Shown here in pieces: positions 9,930 to 17,689 of a DNA stretch of 32,629 nt (positions are counted from its first letter, which is position 1; each line of letters opens with the position of its first letter). This DNA comes from Oscillatoriales cyanobacterium. GTDB lineage: Bacteria > Cyanobacteriota > Cyanobacteriia > Cyanobacteriales > Microcoleaceae. The stretch covers positions 1 to 32,629 of the forward strand of contig RDYN01000110.1 of assembly GCA_004293365.1 (NCBI GenBank). The letters are read 5' to 3'. The translations under genes and the position numbers were made by a program. The notes under the pieces were generated by a model. The model made no database searches. It worked only from the letters and a program-made list of their open reading frames with translations, and was not told where the DNA came from.

Positions 9930-10925
9930 CTACCCCAACAAACAAGCTGCGGGAAAAATCAAATATTCCAAGAAAAACAACTTCCAGATAAACTGATAAA
10001 AATCAGCAATTTCTTTTTGCTCGTCCAAATTAACCTTCGCACTCCAAAACCACATCAAACCCAAAGCCACCAAATGAGCAACCGCCAAAAACACTAAATT
10101 AACATTACTAGACAAGGCGACAGATCCGGCTAAAGTCGCGCCCAAATAGCAAACCGTCAATACCCAGCGAGACAAATTAAAGACAGCAGGCTTGCCCAGC
10201 TCGATCGTAAACGTAGTAATATTGTATTGCTTGTCGCCCTCCATGTCAGGGATATCTTTGAAAATGGCGATCGCAAAAGTAAACACGATCACAAAAACCG
10301 TCAGCACCCAAACTTGGGCCGGAATCACCAAAGACAGACTATTTAAGCTCCAGCCCGAAAAAACGCTTTTCGCCCTAGACAAACCCAAAACCCAATTAAA
10401 GTGTAGAAACAGCCCTAAATTGACGATCGCCCCCCGCACGCCCAAAATGCACAGCGCCGCCCAAAAAGGAAACCGTTTCAACCGAATTGGCGGCAGAGAA
10501 TAAGCAGTCCCGATCGCCAAACTAACGCCAACTGTAGCCAGCAAAAACGGGCCTTGCAAAACAGCAGTCACAACCGCGATAATTCCCGCGGCAATTACAA
10601 TCCACTCCCCAGTTTTGCGAGAAAACGCTCCCGAGGCGATCGGCAAATAAGGCTTATTAATTTTATCAATTTCAACATCTTCTAACTGGTTCAATCCCAC
10701 AATATAAATATTGCCGCCAATGCAAGCCAACCAAGCAAAAGCTAGCGGCAGAAGTATCGGATTCACAAATAATCGAGTGCTTTGGGCGATCGCATACAAA
10801 GCCATTACGCTCAACGTAGTCCCGATAATCGTATGCGGTCGAGAAAACTCCCAAAATGCACTCACCCAGCGCTGCATCACATCATTTTTATCAATCCCAG
10901 ACTTGTCGATCGAATCCTTACCCAT
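9930..10925 (-). CDS. hpt: Homogentisate phytyltransferase (UbiA-type prenyltransferase, tocopherol synthesis)
   Basis: This 331-residue polytopic membrane protein belongs to the UbiA prenyltransferase superfamily. It joins phytyl diphosphate to homogentisate, the committed step of tocopherol synthesis. The first Asp-rich motif NQxxDxxxD is at residues 79-87 (NQLEDVEIDKINKP, typical of the HPT/VTE2 branch). The second is KDIPDMEGD at 223-231. These bind Mg-diphosphate. About eight or nine hydrophobic segments surround them. The ATG at 10923-10925 opens a short polar N-terminus before WEFSRPHTIIGT, as in cyanobacterial homologues of slr1736. The next gene upstream on the same strand is gamma-tocopherol methyltransferase, which supports the assignment over a chlorophyll or quinone prenyltransferase. 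Confidence 0.9.
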   Translation of the reverse strand: MGKDSIDKSGIDKNDVMQRWVSAFWEFSRPHTIIGTTLSVMALYAIAQSTRLFVNPILLPLAFAWLACIGGNIYIVGLNQLEDVEIDKINKPYLPIASGAFSRKTGEWIVIAAGIIAVVTAVLQGPFLLATVGVSLAIGTAYSLPPIRLKRFPFWAALCILGVRGAIVNLGLFLHFNWVLGLSRAKSVFSGWSLNSLSLVIPAQVWVLTVFVIVFTFAIAIFKDIPDMEGDKQYNITTFTIELGKPAVFNLSRWVLTVCYLGATLAGSVALSSNVNLVFLAVAHLVALGLMWFWSAKVNLDEQKEIADFYQFIWKLFFLEYLIFPAACLLG

Positions 10926-10957
10926 AAATCACACAAACGCACCAAAAATAATATTCT

Positions 10958-11025
10958 GTAGGGTGCGCATTGCGCACCTTACGCCTTAACTTAAAAGTCA
11001 GTAAGGTGCGCATTGCGCACCCTAC
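10958..11025. repeat. Inverted pair of ggtgcgcattgcgcacc palindromes
   Basis: Two 25-bp units (10958-10982 and 11001-11025) face each other across 18 bases. Each is itself a hairpin centred on tgcgcattgcgca, and the flanks (gtag.../...ctac) match in inverted order. The same core recurs near 14540, 17700-17905 and 23421-23545, so it is a dispersed family. It lies between the two tocopherol genes. Confidence 0.85.
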
Positions 11026-11055
11026 TCATCACACTCAAAACTCAAAATTTCTCTG

Positions 11056-11169
11056 ATATAGCGGTTCTCAAAAAAGAGAGGTATGCCCACGGCGGCCTAG
11101 GCCCGCGGCGGCCTAGGCCCACGGCGGCTTATGCCCTATAGCACCTCATGTTACTGAGAAAGGCTATAT
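11056..11169. repeat. MITE-like element, tatagcggtt inverted-repeat family, copy 1
   Basis: The ends atatagcggttctca and tgagaaaggctatat form imperfect terminal inverted repeats. Inside are aggtatgcc, three ~16-bp GC-rich units of the type cccacggcggcctagg (about 11087-11134), and agcacctcatg. The element at 20896-21034 shares the ends and the aggtatgcc and acctcat blocks but has different internal repeats. No ORF is present, so any movement would need enzymes supplied elsewhere. Confidence 0.75.
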
Positions 11170-11179
11170 TCTTTTCCTG

Positions 11180-12133
11180 TTATTTTACAGCACAAATCAG
11201 CCCGAAACGAATCAATCCGCTCTCATATCCCCGGCTCATCAATCCGAGAGCAAGTGCAGCTTGAATAGTCGTCCAACCGCTAGTCAGTAAACCCCAAATA
11301 GCACTCGGAGTAAAAGCAGAATCGATCACCACATCCCAAAAAGGAGCCACAGCTTTTGACCAATCAGCGCTGCGAATACTTGTCAGAGGCAAACTGCGGA
11401 CAATTTCCTCATATTCCGGCAAAGAAATCACGTAAGGCAAAGCATAAACTCGGTAAATTTCTGCCAATTCCCTCCTCTCTGCATCTGTCAATTCTCCCGC
11501 CGTTTCTCCCAGCGGGCGGTGACACCAAGTAGCCAAAATCAAAGTTCCTCCCGGCTTTAGTACGCGGCAGCATTCCTGCAAAAACTTAATTTTGTCCGGC
11601 ATATGTTCCCCGCTTTCGAGCGACCAAACTAAGTCGAAGGACTCATCAGGAAAAGGCATATTTAAAGCATCTGCCACCAAAAAGTTAACATTGCTTTCTA
11701 GCCCAGCAATTTTAGCGCGTTCCTTTGCTCTGTTTGCCTGTACCGGACTCAGCGTAATGCCGGTCGCTGTCACCCGATCGCCCGCTTGATTTGGTTGGCC
11801 CGATCGACTAAAATCAGGCTCGACCCCACCATCCGACTTTAAATTATTTTGCGCGATCGAACCAAACTTTTCGGTTAAATACAACGTGCTCCCGCCAATG
11901 CCGCAACCGACATCCAAAATGCGGTAAGGTTCTGATAGTGCCTGCTCTGTCGGCACTCGGGCCCAGCCCAGCAGTTCCTCGATCAAATCAATCTGAGCCT
12001 GTCGGCGCTCTTTTTTCAAATTGCCATCCGGGCCGTAGTAACCGTGGTGCATATGTTCGCCCCACACCTGCTCCCACAAACCGCTAGAAGCGTCGTAAAG
12101 TTGCTGAATTTGCTGGTAAAGTGTTGATGTCAT
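11180..12133 (-). CDS. Gamma-tocopherol C-methyltransferase
   Basis: This 317-residue class I SAM methyltransferase would methylate the chromanol ring of gamma-tocopherol to give alpha-tocopherol, the last step of vitamin E synthesis. It shows the diagnostic block SSGLWEQVWGEHMHHGYYGP (residues 17-36), motif I DVGCGIGG (74-81), SLESGEHMPD (171-180) and VLKPGGTLILATWCHRP (191-207), all typical of the slr0089/VTE4 group. From memory of slr0089, about 25 extra residues lie at ~93-120, after motif I and before TGITLSPVQ. The ATG is at 12131-12133, and no cleaved transit or signal peptide is apparent. The next gene on the strand is homogentisate phytyltransferase, a same-pathway neighbour. The alternative, a related MPBQ methyltransferase, fits the N-terminal signature less well. 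Confidence 0.88.
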   Translation of the reverse strand: MTSTLYQQIQQLYDASSGLWEQVWGEHMHHGYYGPDGNLKKERRQAQIDLIEELLGWARVPTEQALSEPYRILDVGCGIGGSTLYLTEKFGSIAQNNLKSDGGVEPDFSRSGQPNQAGDRVTATGITLSPVQANRAKERAKIAGLESNVNFLVADALNMPFPDESFDLVWSLESGEHMPDKIKFLQECCRVLKPGGTLILATWCHRPLGETAGELTDAERRELAEIYRVYALPYVISLPEYEEIVRSLPLTSIRSADWSKAVAPFWDVVIDSAFTPSAIWGLLTSGWTTIQAALALGLMSRGYESGLIRFGLICAVK

Positions 12134-12273
12134 CGCACGATCGCAAGTTGTTAAAGGAATTCTACCGTTATTTTCCCGTTGTTGTCATCGAAGTTGGCGG
12201 CGATCGTGCGATCGACCGCAGACACTCGCAGACATATCCTTATTTCAAGCTCGACGATCGATTTGTGCCTTCC

Positions 12274-12350
12274 CTCTCAAATCTCAAATCTCAAATCTCA
12301 AAATCTCAAAATCCCCAATCTAAAATCCCCAATCTAAAATCTAAAATCGA
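12274..12350. repeat. Heptamer (STRR-like) tandem array in the ktrB leader
   Basis: Tandem 7-bp units of the type aaatctc pass into aatctaaa/aatcccc units and end three bases before the ktrB ATG. Short tandem heptamers (STRR) are known from filamentous cyanobacteria. Similar attttag arrays occur near 18751-18778 and 20661-20686. The array leaves no room for a Shine-Dalgarno before ktrB. Confidence 0.8.
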
Positions 12351-13685
12351 ATGACTGTCTCGCGAACCATTGCTTTGGGATTTCTCGCCGTCATTACCGC
12401 AGGTGCTCTATTACTGATGATGCCATTTTCCACAATAGATGGAACTTGGAGCGATCCAATCACAGCACTCTTTACCTCTACTTCCGCTGTCTGCGTCACA
12501 GGCTTGTCGGTTGTAGATGTCGGAAAATATTACTCTTTTTGGGGGCAACTGTGCCTAGTTTTACTGGTGCAAATAGGAGGCTTGGGCTACATGACAGCCA
12601 CGACTTTCTTGCTGCTGTTATTGGGCCGCCGCTTTGGCTTGAAAGACAAAATTGCCCTGCAACAATCCCTTGACAAACCTGGACTAGCCGGTGTATTGCA
12701 ACTCGTGCAGTCAATTCTAGCAACAACCCTGTTGTTTGAATTAACAGGAGTGTTTTTGTTGATGTCGGTTTTCGTCCCAAAATACGGATTTAACCAAGGC
12801 GTGTGGTCTGCTATATTTCACAGCGTTAATGCCTTTAACAACGCCGGGTTTAGCATCTATTCAGATAGTTTGATGGGCTACGTAAATTCCCCTGCGATCA
12901 ACTTCACCGTCACCGGTTTGATCGTATTTGGGGGAATCGGCTATCAAGTAATTATGGAACTGTACCTGTGGTTGCGCGATCGCTTCAACAAAAGCCCGAT
13001 CTGCACAGTTTTTTCCCTCAACTTCAAAGTTGTTACCACTACAACTGCTGTCCTTTTAATTTTAGGAACGGTAGCATTTTTACTGCTAGAATACAACAAC
13101 CCAGCAACTTTCGGCCCTCTCAATTTTCCGCAAAAGGTGATGGCAGCTTGGTTTCAATCAGTTACTCCCCGCACGGCAGGATTCAATACAATTGATATCG
13201 GCAAAATGAGCGAAGCAGCGCTATTTCTGACGATCGCCCTCATGTTTATCGGCGCCAGTCCCGGCAGCACCGGCGGCGGCATCAAAACCACAACTTTTAG
13301 GATATTGTTTAGCTGTACCGCAGCAGTTCTAGAAGGCCAGGAAGAGGTGCAGTGCTATCAGCGTCAAATCCCGCCCGCACTGATTCTGAAAACCATTAGC
13401 GTAGTCTTCGGCTCGCTGTTAGTCGCCTTCACATCTGCAATTTTAATTGAACTGACCAATCCCCAACTAGAATTTATCCAAGTGCTATTTGAGGCAGTTT
13501 CAGCTTTTGGCACCGTCGGCCTTTCCACAGGGATTACAGCCAAGATTTCGGCGATCGGCAAATTAATTTTGATTGCTACGATGTACATAGGTCGGGTTGG
13601 CGTACTGCTGCTGATGAGTGCCGCTGTCGGCGACCCCAAACCCAAAACTTTTAAGTATGCTGAGGAAAGTTTGTTAGTCGGATAG
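12351..13685 (+). CDS. ktrB: Potassium uptake channel subunit KtrB (TrkH/KtrB family)
   Basis: This 444-residue membrane protein is the ion-conducting subunit of a Ktr-type K+ (Na+-coupled) uptake system. All four M1-P-M2 repeats can be traced through their P-loop filters: SAVCVTGLSVVD near residue 44, NAFNNAGFS near 162, TPRTAGFNTID near 274 and SAFGTVGLSTGIT near 384, each with the selectivity Gly. The length matches the KtrB family and not the longer TrkH. The ATG at 12351 follows a heptamer array with no Shine-Dalgarno, and the N-terminus runs directly into the first helix. The regulatory subunit gene follows 124 bases downstream on the same strand. Such systems act in osmotic and salt stress adaptation in cyanobacteria. 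Confidence 0.92.
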   Translation: MTVSRTIALGFLAVITAGALLLMMPFSTIDGTWSDPITALFTSTSAVCVTGLSVVDVGKYYSFWGQLCLVLLVQIGGLGYMTATTFLLLLLGRRFGLKDKIALQQSLDKPGLAGVLQLVQSILATTLLFELTGVFLLMSVFVPKYGFNQGVWSAIFHSVNAFNNAGFSIYSDSLMGYVNSPAINFTVTGLIVFGGIGYQVIMELYLWLRDRFNKSPICTVFSLNFKVVTTTTAVLLILGTVAFLLLEYNNPATFGPLNFPQKVMAAWFQSVTPRTAGFNTIDIGKMSEAALFLTIALMFIGASPGSTGGGIKTTTFRILFSCTAAVLEGQEEVQCYQRQIPPALILKTISVVFGSLLVAFTSAILIELTNPQLEFIQVLFEAVSAFGTVGLSTGITAKISAIGKLILIATMYIGRVGVLLLMSAAVGDPKPKTFKYAEESLLVG

Positions 13686-13752
13686 CAAAATCATACCTCG
13701 TTCCTGATAATCTAAACAATGGGTAACAACCCAAATCCATTTTTACAAATCA

Positions 13753-13760
13753 AAAGGAGG
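13753..13760 (+). promoter_or_regulatory. Strong Shine-Dalgarno (aaaggagg) serving the leader ORF before ktrA
   Basis: The sequence aaaggagg lies 11 bases before the ATG at 13772 and 49 bases before the ktrA ATG at 13810. It can therefore serve only the short leader ORF directly. Confidence 0.6.
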
Positions 13761-13771
13761 CAGCGCTGTCT

Positions 13772-13807
13772 ATGTTAAAATTTGAATATCCAGACCTTCA
13801 GCGCTGA
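13772..13807 (+). CDS. Possible 11-residue leader peptide upstream of ktrA
   Basis: ATG at 13772 opens an 11-codon frame (MLKFEYPDLQR) that stops at 13807, two bases before the ktrA ATG. It has the best Shine-Dalgarno in the region. An 8-bp palindrome, cagcgctg, occurs at 13761-13768 and again at 13799-13806; the copies could pair with each other and loop out the leader start. The layout suggests translational coupling or attenuation of ktrA, but conservation is unknown. It could be a chance ORF. Confidence 0.4.
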   Translation: MLKFEYPDLQR

Positions 13808-13809
13808 AT

Positions 13810-14511
13810 ATGAGCGTGAACCTTTCATCTTTAAAATTTTTTCGCAGTTTGCGGGCCGAAAACAAGCAATTTGCAGTTATTGGTTTGGGGCGTTTCGGCA
13901 GAGCTGTGTGTTCGACTCTGCACGGCTTGGGCTACGAAGTCCTCGGGGTTGACACCGACGAAAAAAAAGTAACTCAAGCTTTGAGCGATCGCATTTCGGC
14001 TCACGTTTTGCAGTTAGATTCTACAGAGCCTAGCGCTCTACAGGAAGCAGGTATATTTGAATTTGAAACAGTGATTGTGGCGATCGGCAATTACCTCGCC
14101 GAAAGCATTACCACCACCCTCAACCTAAAAGAAGGCGGGGTAACTCACGTCATCGCCAAAGCTTCCTCGGAAACTCACTTAAAACTGTTGAAAAAAGTCG
14201 GCGCCGATCATGTAGTTTTTCCCGAACGAGAAATGGGCTGCTCTTTGGCCCGCATTCTTACACAACCCAGCATTTTAGAACGCTTTGACCTCGACCCTAA
14301 TCACAGCATTGTTGAGTTGCTCGTTCCTGAAAAATTTGACGGTAAAACCATTGCCGATTTGGATCTGAGGCGCCGGTACGGTTTGAACTTGCTCGCAGTC
14401 GGCCGCGGCGACAATTTCGAGATCAATCCCCAGCCAAACGAACGCTTGAAAAACGGCGAGGTGATGGTAGTAATTGGTTCTAATAAAGATATCAATCGCT
14501 TGCCAATTTAA
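13810..14511 (+). CDS. ktrA: Potassium uptake regulatory subunit KtrA (RCK: TrkA_N + TrkA_C)
   Basis: This 233-residue cytosolic protein forms the gating ring of the Ktr K+ transporter and binds nucleotide. A Rossmann GxGxxG motif (VIGLGRFGRAV) lies at about residues 23-33, followed by acidic VDTDEKKV at the end of the second strand, which favours NAD/ATP-type ligands. Residues ~155-230 form a TrkA_C domain (LLVPEKFDGKTIADLDL...VMVVIG). Length and order fit KtrA. It follows ktrB by 124 bases and is presumably co-transcribed, with a leader ORF and strong ribosome site between them. In Synechocystis ktrA and ktrB are separated on the chromosome; here they are linked. Confidence 0.92.
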   Translation: MSVNLSSLKFFRSLRAENKQFAVIGLGRFGRAVCSTLHGLGYEVLGVDTDEKKVTQALSDRISAHVLQLDSTEPSALQEAGIFEFETVIVAIGNYLAESITTTLNLKEGGVTHVIAKASSETHLKLLKKVGADHVVFPEREMGCSLARILTQPSILERFDLDPNHSIVELLVPEKFDGKTIADLDLRRRYGLNLLAVGRGDNFEINPQPNERLKNGEVMVVIGSNKDINRLPI

Positions 14512-14539
14512 CAGCTCGCCATTTGAGATACTCGATTCT

Positions 14540-14563
14540 GTAGGGTGCGCAGTGCGCACCTTA
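14540..14563. repeat. ggtgcgcagtgcgcacc palindrome after ktrA
   Basis: One copy of the dispersed ggtgcgc...gcgcacc family lies 28 bases after the ktrA stop. The hairpin could slow or end transcription but has no T-run. The remaining bases to 14771 hold nothing recognised. Confidence 0.75.
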
Positions 14564-14771
14564 TATTATGTCCGATATTATGTGTTCTGGAAGAACCACC
14601 TCGATCTTTTAAATTTTAACCTAAATATCTAGAGTTAATTTCACCAATGCTGGGGTTGCAGCTTCCGATGAGAAGACAGCCGGAACAATAGCCAAAAACG
14701 AAATTTTCTCAAAAAAGTAGAAGCACCCCTGAACCCTCCCGCAACTTAAGCAGCGCGCGAGGCTTGAAAAA

Positions 14772-15005
14772 TTAGCCGAGTTTTAAAATCTTGTCCAAGT
14801 AAGCTTTGCCAAAAACCAGCACTGCCAACACTAGGGCGAGTTCAACAGGCCAAGGACACAGGGCCAAAAACCAAATTAGCGAACACACCCCAATAATTGC
14901 AGCTATGGGAGCCGGAATCCCGTCTAGCGTTCTGTTGTCAGTCCCAGCAGTCACGAGCCCAGCGATCAAGCAGAGCGTAAACGGAATCAAGCAACTTGCG
15001 ATCAT
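14772..15005 (-). CDS. Small hydrophobic membrane protein, 77 aa, unknown function
   Basis: The 77-residue product has two or three strongly hydrophobic stretches, about residues 3-20, 30-48 and 52-66, with a Gly/Thr/Asp turn (GTDNRTLDGIP) between the first two. It ends in KAYLDKILKLG, so the C-terminus is probably cytosolic. A good Shine-Dalgarno, gaggt on the coding strand (15013-15017), lies 7 bases before the ATG at 15003-15005, which makes a real gene likely. I do not recognise the family. It is convergent with ktrA, and its spacer shows no clear terminator. Confidence 0.6.
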   Translation of the reverse strand: MIASCLIPFTLCLIAGLVTAGTDNRTLDGIPAPIAAIIGVCSLIWFLALCPWPVELALVLAVLVFGKAYLDKILKLG

Positions 15006-15012
15006 GGCTTTT

Positions 15013-15017
15013 ACCTC
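15013..15017 (-). promoter_or_regulatory. Shine-Dalgarno (gaggt) of the 77-aa membrane protein
   Basis: The site sits 7 bases before the ATG at 15003-15005 on the minus strand. Good Shine-Dalgarno sites are uncommon in this window, so it supports both the gene and its start. Confidence 0.55.
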
Positions 15018-15553
15018 ATTAAATTTTTTTTACATATGGCAGATGAGCTTATTGTAACGATACATTAAAAATTCGGAAATATACCAGAAACTTTGATATT
15101 ATTTAATGTTACGTAACGAATACCCTCTGACAAAAGTTGTTAAATTTTGAGCTTTGACTCTGTCCGAAGCCATGAAGTAGCTGAGCCGAAGGCAGAATTT
15201 GGGAATTTTGGTTTTGGCATCCGCGATCGCAGCCGAATACCTGGAGAGGAACTGCGATGCACCCTCGATCGCAGTTCTGGAATACATCACCGACAAAATG
15301 GGACACTACGGAGGCTGGGCTGATTTCCGGTAGCCTGCCTTTTTGCTGTCTGTACAGACACGATGTCTGTAGAAGGCCGATCGCCCCGCTAACCTTTGGC
15401 TCGATCGAACAAAAGATGATATTGCTGGGCGACCTTTTTGTGATGGATTGTGCGATCGGTCTTTGCTTCCCCATCTCTCACTAAAAAATAAATTCCCAAG
15501 CCATTAACCGCCTTTTTTGCCGCCATTAATTAATATAAATAATTAACAATAAA
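15018..15553. other. Gene-poor stretch with hairpins and a 14-bp palindrome; no gene recognised
   Basis: Frames here give protein-unlike translations. Visible structure comprises a 10-bp hairpin (arms 15249-15258 and 15268-15277), a short stem near 15311-15335 followed by ttttt (15340-15344 region), and a perfect 14-bp palindrome tgtctgtacagaca (15347-15360) with a further tgtctgta at 15365. It could hold a small RNA or an operator, or be decayed sequence. Confidence 0.35.
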
Positions 15554-15582
15554 TTGACTAAAATAACCCCCTATTGTATAAT
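15554..15582 (+). promoter_or_regulatory. Near-consensus sigma-70 promoter of the GT-C-like gene
   Basis: The -35 box ttgact is at 15554-15559, the spacer is exactly 17 bases, and the -10 box tataat is at 15577-15582. The predicted transcript starts near 15590, leaving an A/T-rich leader of about 80 bases before the ATG at 15669. This is the clearest promoter in the window. Confidence 0.72.
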
Positions 15583-15668
15583 CGTAAACCCTCCCTATAA
15601 AAATAGCCGACACTTGACAACTAATCACCGAAAAAGTTAACTATTTAATAGATAAAACTCCTACAGCA

Positions 15669-17636
15669 ATGATCTCATACCTCATCTCATTTTCCTACGG
15701 TATTTGCCTGCTACTATCCCTCATCGGTTGGGGAAAAGTCCTCAACCACATCCTGTTCCCCAACCAGCGAATTGACTGGGGACAAAGAGCCGCTTGGGGT
15801 CTAGCTTTTAGCATTCTAATTGGCGGCATCTTAAATGCAACCTGGACTATTTCCCAAACCACAATTCTATTTTTTTTAGGTTTGGGACTCATTTACTGTC
15901 TAATAGACTTAGTAAATCACAGACAATTAATTATTAATAATATCTTGCACCTATTTCAAGAATGCCGCAAAAATAGAGTCATCTTAGCAGGCATTGCCAT
16001 AGTTAGTCTACTAATTTTAATTCAATACGCCGGATGGCTTTATACAGGCAGAATCAACATTGCAAATATGGTCTACGCTGACGGGTTTAATACCAGCGAC
16101 GACTACCACGCTTACTTAGTATTTCCCCACAAAATGCTGCAACTCGGTTCCATGGGCCCAGACCCTTTTAGCGAACGAAGAATAGTATCTTTCGGTGGGC
16201 AGTCATTTCTCCAAGCATTGATTTTAAGCGGACTTTCCGACACTAATTTCAACCTCATCGATCCCGCTTTGCCCCTGATAATTACTGTCGGACTAATTCT
16301 CGGGTTTTTCAAAGAAAATAAAGCCTCAACCAAACGAATCATCTTCACTATTTTATTCTTGCTTTTGATTCCACTCCCCAAAGCTAACACTACAAGTATC
16401 ATGCTACCCGTTGCTTTATTTGTAAGTTTGTTCGGGACGCTTGACAGTAAAGAAATAGAAGGCAACCATTGGGCGGCAAATGCTTGCATATTAGCTTTAA
16501 TTGCTGCGGCTATTTGTGCTTTAAAATCCTCGCTGATACCCGCCTGTGTATTTCTATTTGCCGCGAGCTATCTTTGCTATTTAATTAGCTCCAAATCAAA
16601 ACAAAAAGTTTTATTTGAATTGGTCTTGACAACCGTCTTAATCGGAGTATTTCTAATGCCTTGGATGATTTCAATGTATCAATCCTCAGGCACTTTATTG
16701 TATCCTCTATTGGGAAAAGGCTATCACGCCTCCGCCTACGGCATTACCTTCAAATCAGGTTCGACGTTATTCGGGACTGCTAAAAGCGCCATGACAGCAT
16801 TCCAAGGTATTTACGTTTTTATACTGATATTGCTCGGCTGTTTGAGCTTGAGCATCCGACCTTGGAAGTTTGGCAATTTACCCGAAGAAACCTCCTTCTC
16901 GAACCGCCAAGCAGTTTTATCTATGACAATTGCAGCGGGATTGGCGACAATTGCTGTAGGCGTACTTACCGAAAATGCTGACCCTTTTCGCTATTCATTT
17001 TCTCACCTTTTCCCAGCAATTTTAATATTGATAGCGGTCGCAATGACCGACACTGGAGCATTAAACAAAAATGGAACAGCCAATTTCTTTATTGTTGCAG
17101 TATTTTGTGCGGGATTGGCAATTAGCTATAACTGGCCTATCGCTAAACAGACTTATTCAGCTTATGTAAAAAATATTGAATTTGGGCTAACAAATCCATC
17201 CTTAGTTACAGCAAAGCAAAAATCGCAGTACGCAGCAATGCAGGAGTCTGTGCCACAGGGAGAAACCGTTTTGACCAGACTAGATGCACCTTTTATCCTC
17301 GACTTCAAACGCAATCAAATTTTCCTAGCAGACTGGCCGGGGGGAGCGAGTTTGCCGCCCGGTATGCCTGCATTCAAAGGCCCTGAAGCCTTAGCCAACT
17401 ATTTAGTTTCAAAATCTATTCGATACATAGCTTATTCGTCTTGGAGCCTCAATCATCCCGCAGATGTAGATACTTCTGGCCCTGGATTGTCATCTTGGTT
17501 TCGACTGCAAGCAAAACTCTCTCACGACTTTCGGGATAACGTGCGACAACTTGCAAAAACTCGCAAAAAACTTTATGAAGACGGAGAAAATTTTGTGCTG
17601 GATTTGGGAACTAAAGCCATCTCTACGGGTTTGTAG
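15669..17636 (+). CDS. Polytopic membrane protein, GT-C glycosyltransferase-like
   Basis: This 655-residue protein has about a dozen hydrophobic segments and a C-terminal soluble region of roughly 150 residues. The first large loop after the early helices carries an acidic pair (D144, D145 in NTSDDYHAYLVFP), the position where GT-C enzymes bearing lipid-phosphate-sugar donors have catalytic Asp residues. The C-terminal part (VPQGETVLTRLDAPFILDF ... VSKSIRYIAYSSW) resembles the periplasmic domain of membrane mannosyl/arabinosyltransferase-like proteins. I do not recognise a named family. A strong promoter lies upstream and a repeat array follows. Nearby GT2, EamA-like and methyltransferase genes suggest surface-glycan or protein glycosylation across the plasma membrane. 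Alternative: an unrelated multi-helix exporter or O-antigen ligase-like protein. Confidence 0.65.
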   Translation: MISYLISFSYGICLLLSLIGWGKVLNHILFPNQRIDWGQRAAWGLAFSILIGGILNATWTISQTTILFFLGLGLIYCLIDLVNHRQLIINNILHLFQECRKNRVILAGIAIVSLLILIQYAGWLYTGRINIANMVYADGFNTSDDYHAYLVFPHKMLQLGSMGPDPFSERRIVSFGGQSFLQALILSGLSDTNFNLIDPALPLIITVGLILGFFKENKASTKRIIFTILFLLLIPLPKANTTSIMLPVALFVSLFGTLDSKEIEGNHWAANACILALIAAAICALKSSLIPACVFLFAASYLCYLISSKSKQKVLFELVLTTVLIGVFLMPWMISMYQSSGTLLYPLLGKGYHASAYGITFKSGSTLFGTAKSAMTAFQGIYVFILILLGCLSLSIRPWKFGNLPEETSFSNRQAVLSMTIAAGLATIAVGVLTENADPFRYSFSHLFPAILILIAVAMTDTGALNKNGTANFFIVAVFCAGLAISYNWPIAKQTYSAYVKNIEFGLTNPSLVTAKQKSQYAAMQESVPQGETVLTRLDAPFILDFKRNQIFLADWPGGASLPPGMPAFKGPEALANYLVSKSIRYIAYSSWSLNHPADVDTSGPGLSSWFRLQAKLSHDFRDNVRQLAKTRKKLYEDGENFVLDLGTKAISTGL

Positions 17637-17689
17637 TTCGGAACAGTTGTTAGAATCAAAGCAAGCTGAAAAAGTCTTGCATGATACGC

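Noticed and set aside
12121-12354. 77-residue plus-strand ORF before ktrB
   Set aside because: Its second half is only the heptamer array (repeated SNLKSQ-type residues), and it overlaps the tocopherol methyltransferase start.
15109-15474. 121-residue minus-strand ORF and an opposing 75-residue ORF
   Set aside because: Composition is protein-unlike and neither has a ribosome site; the stretch is better described as non-coding with hairpins.
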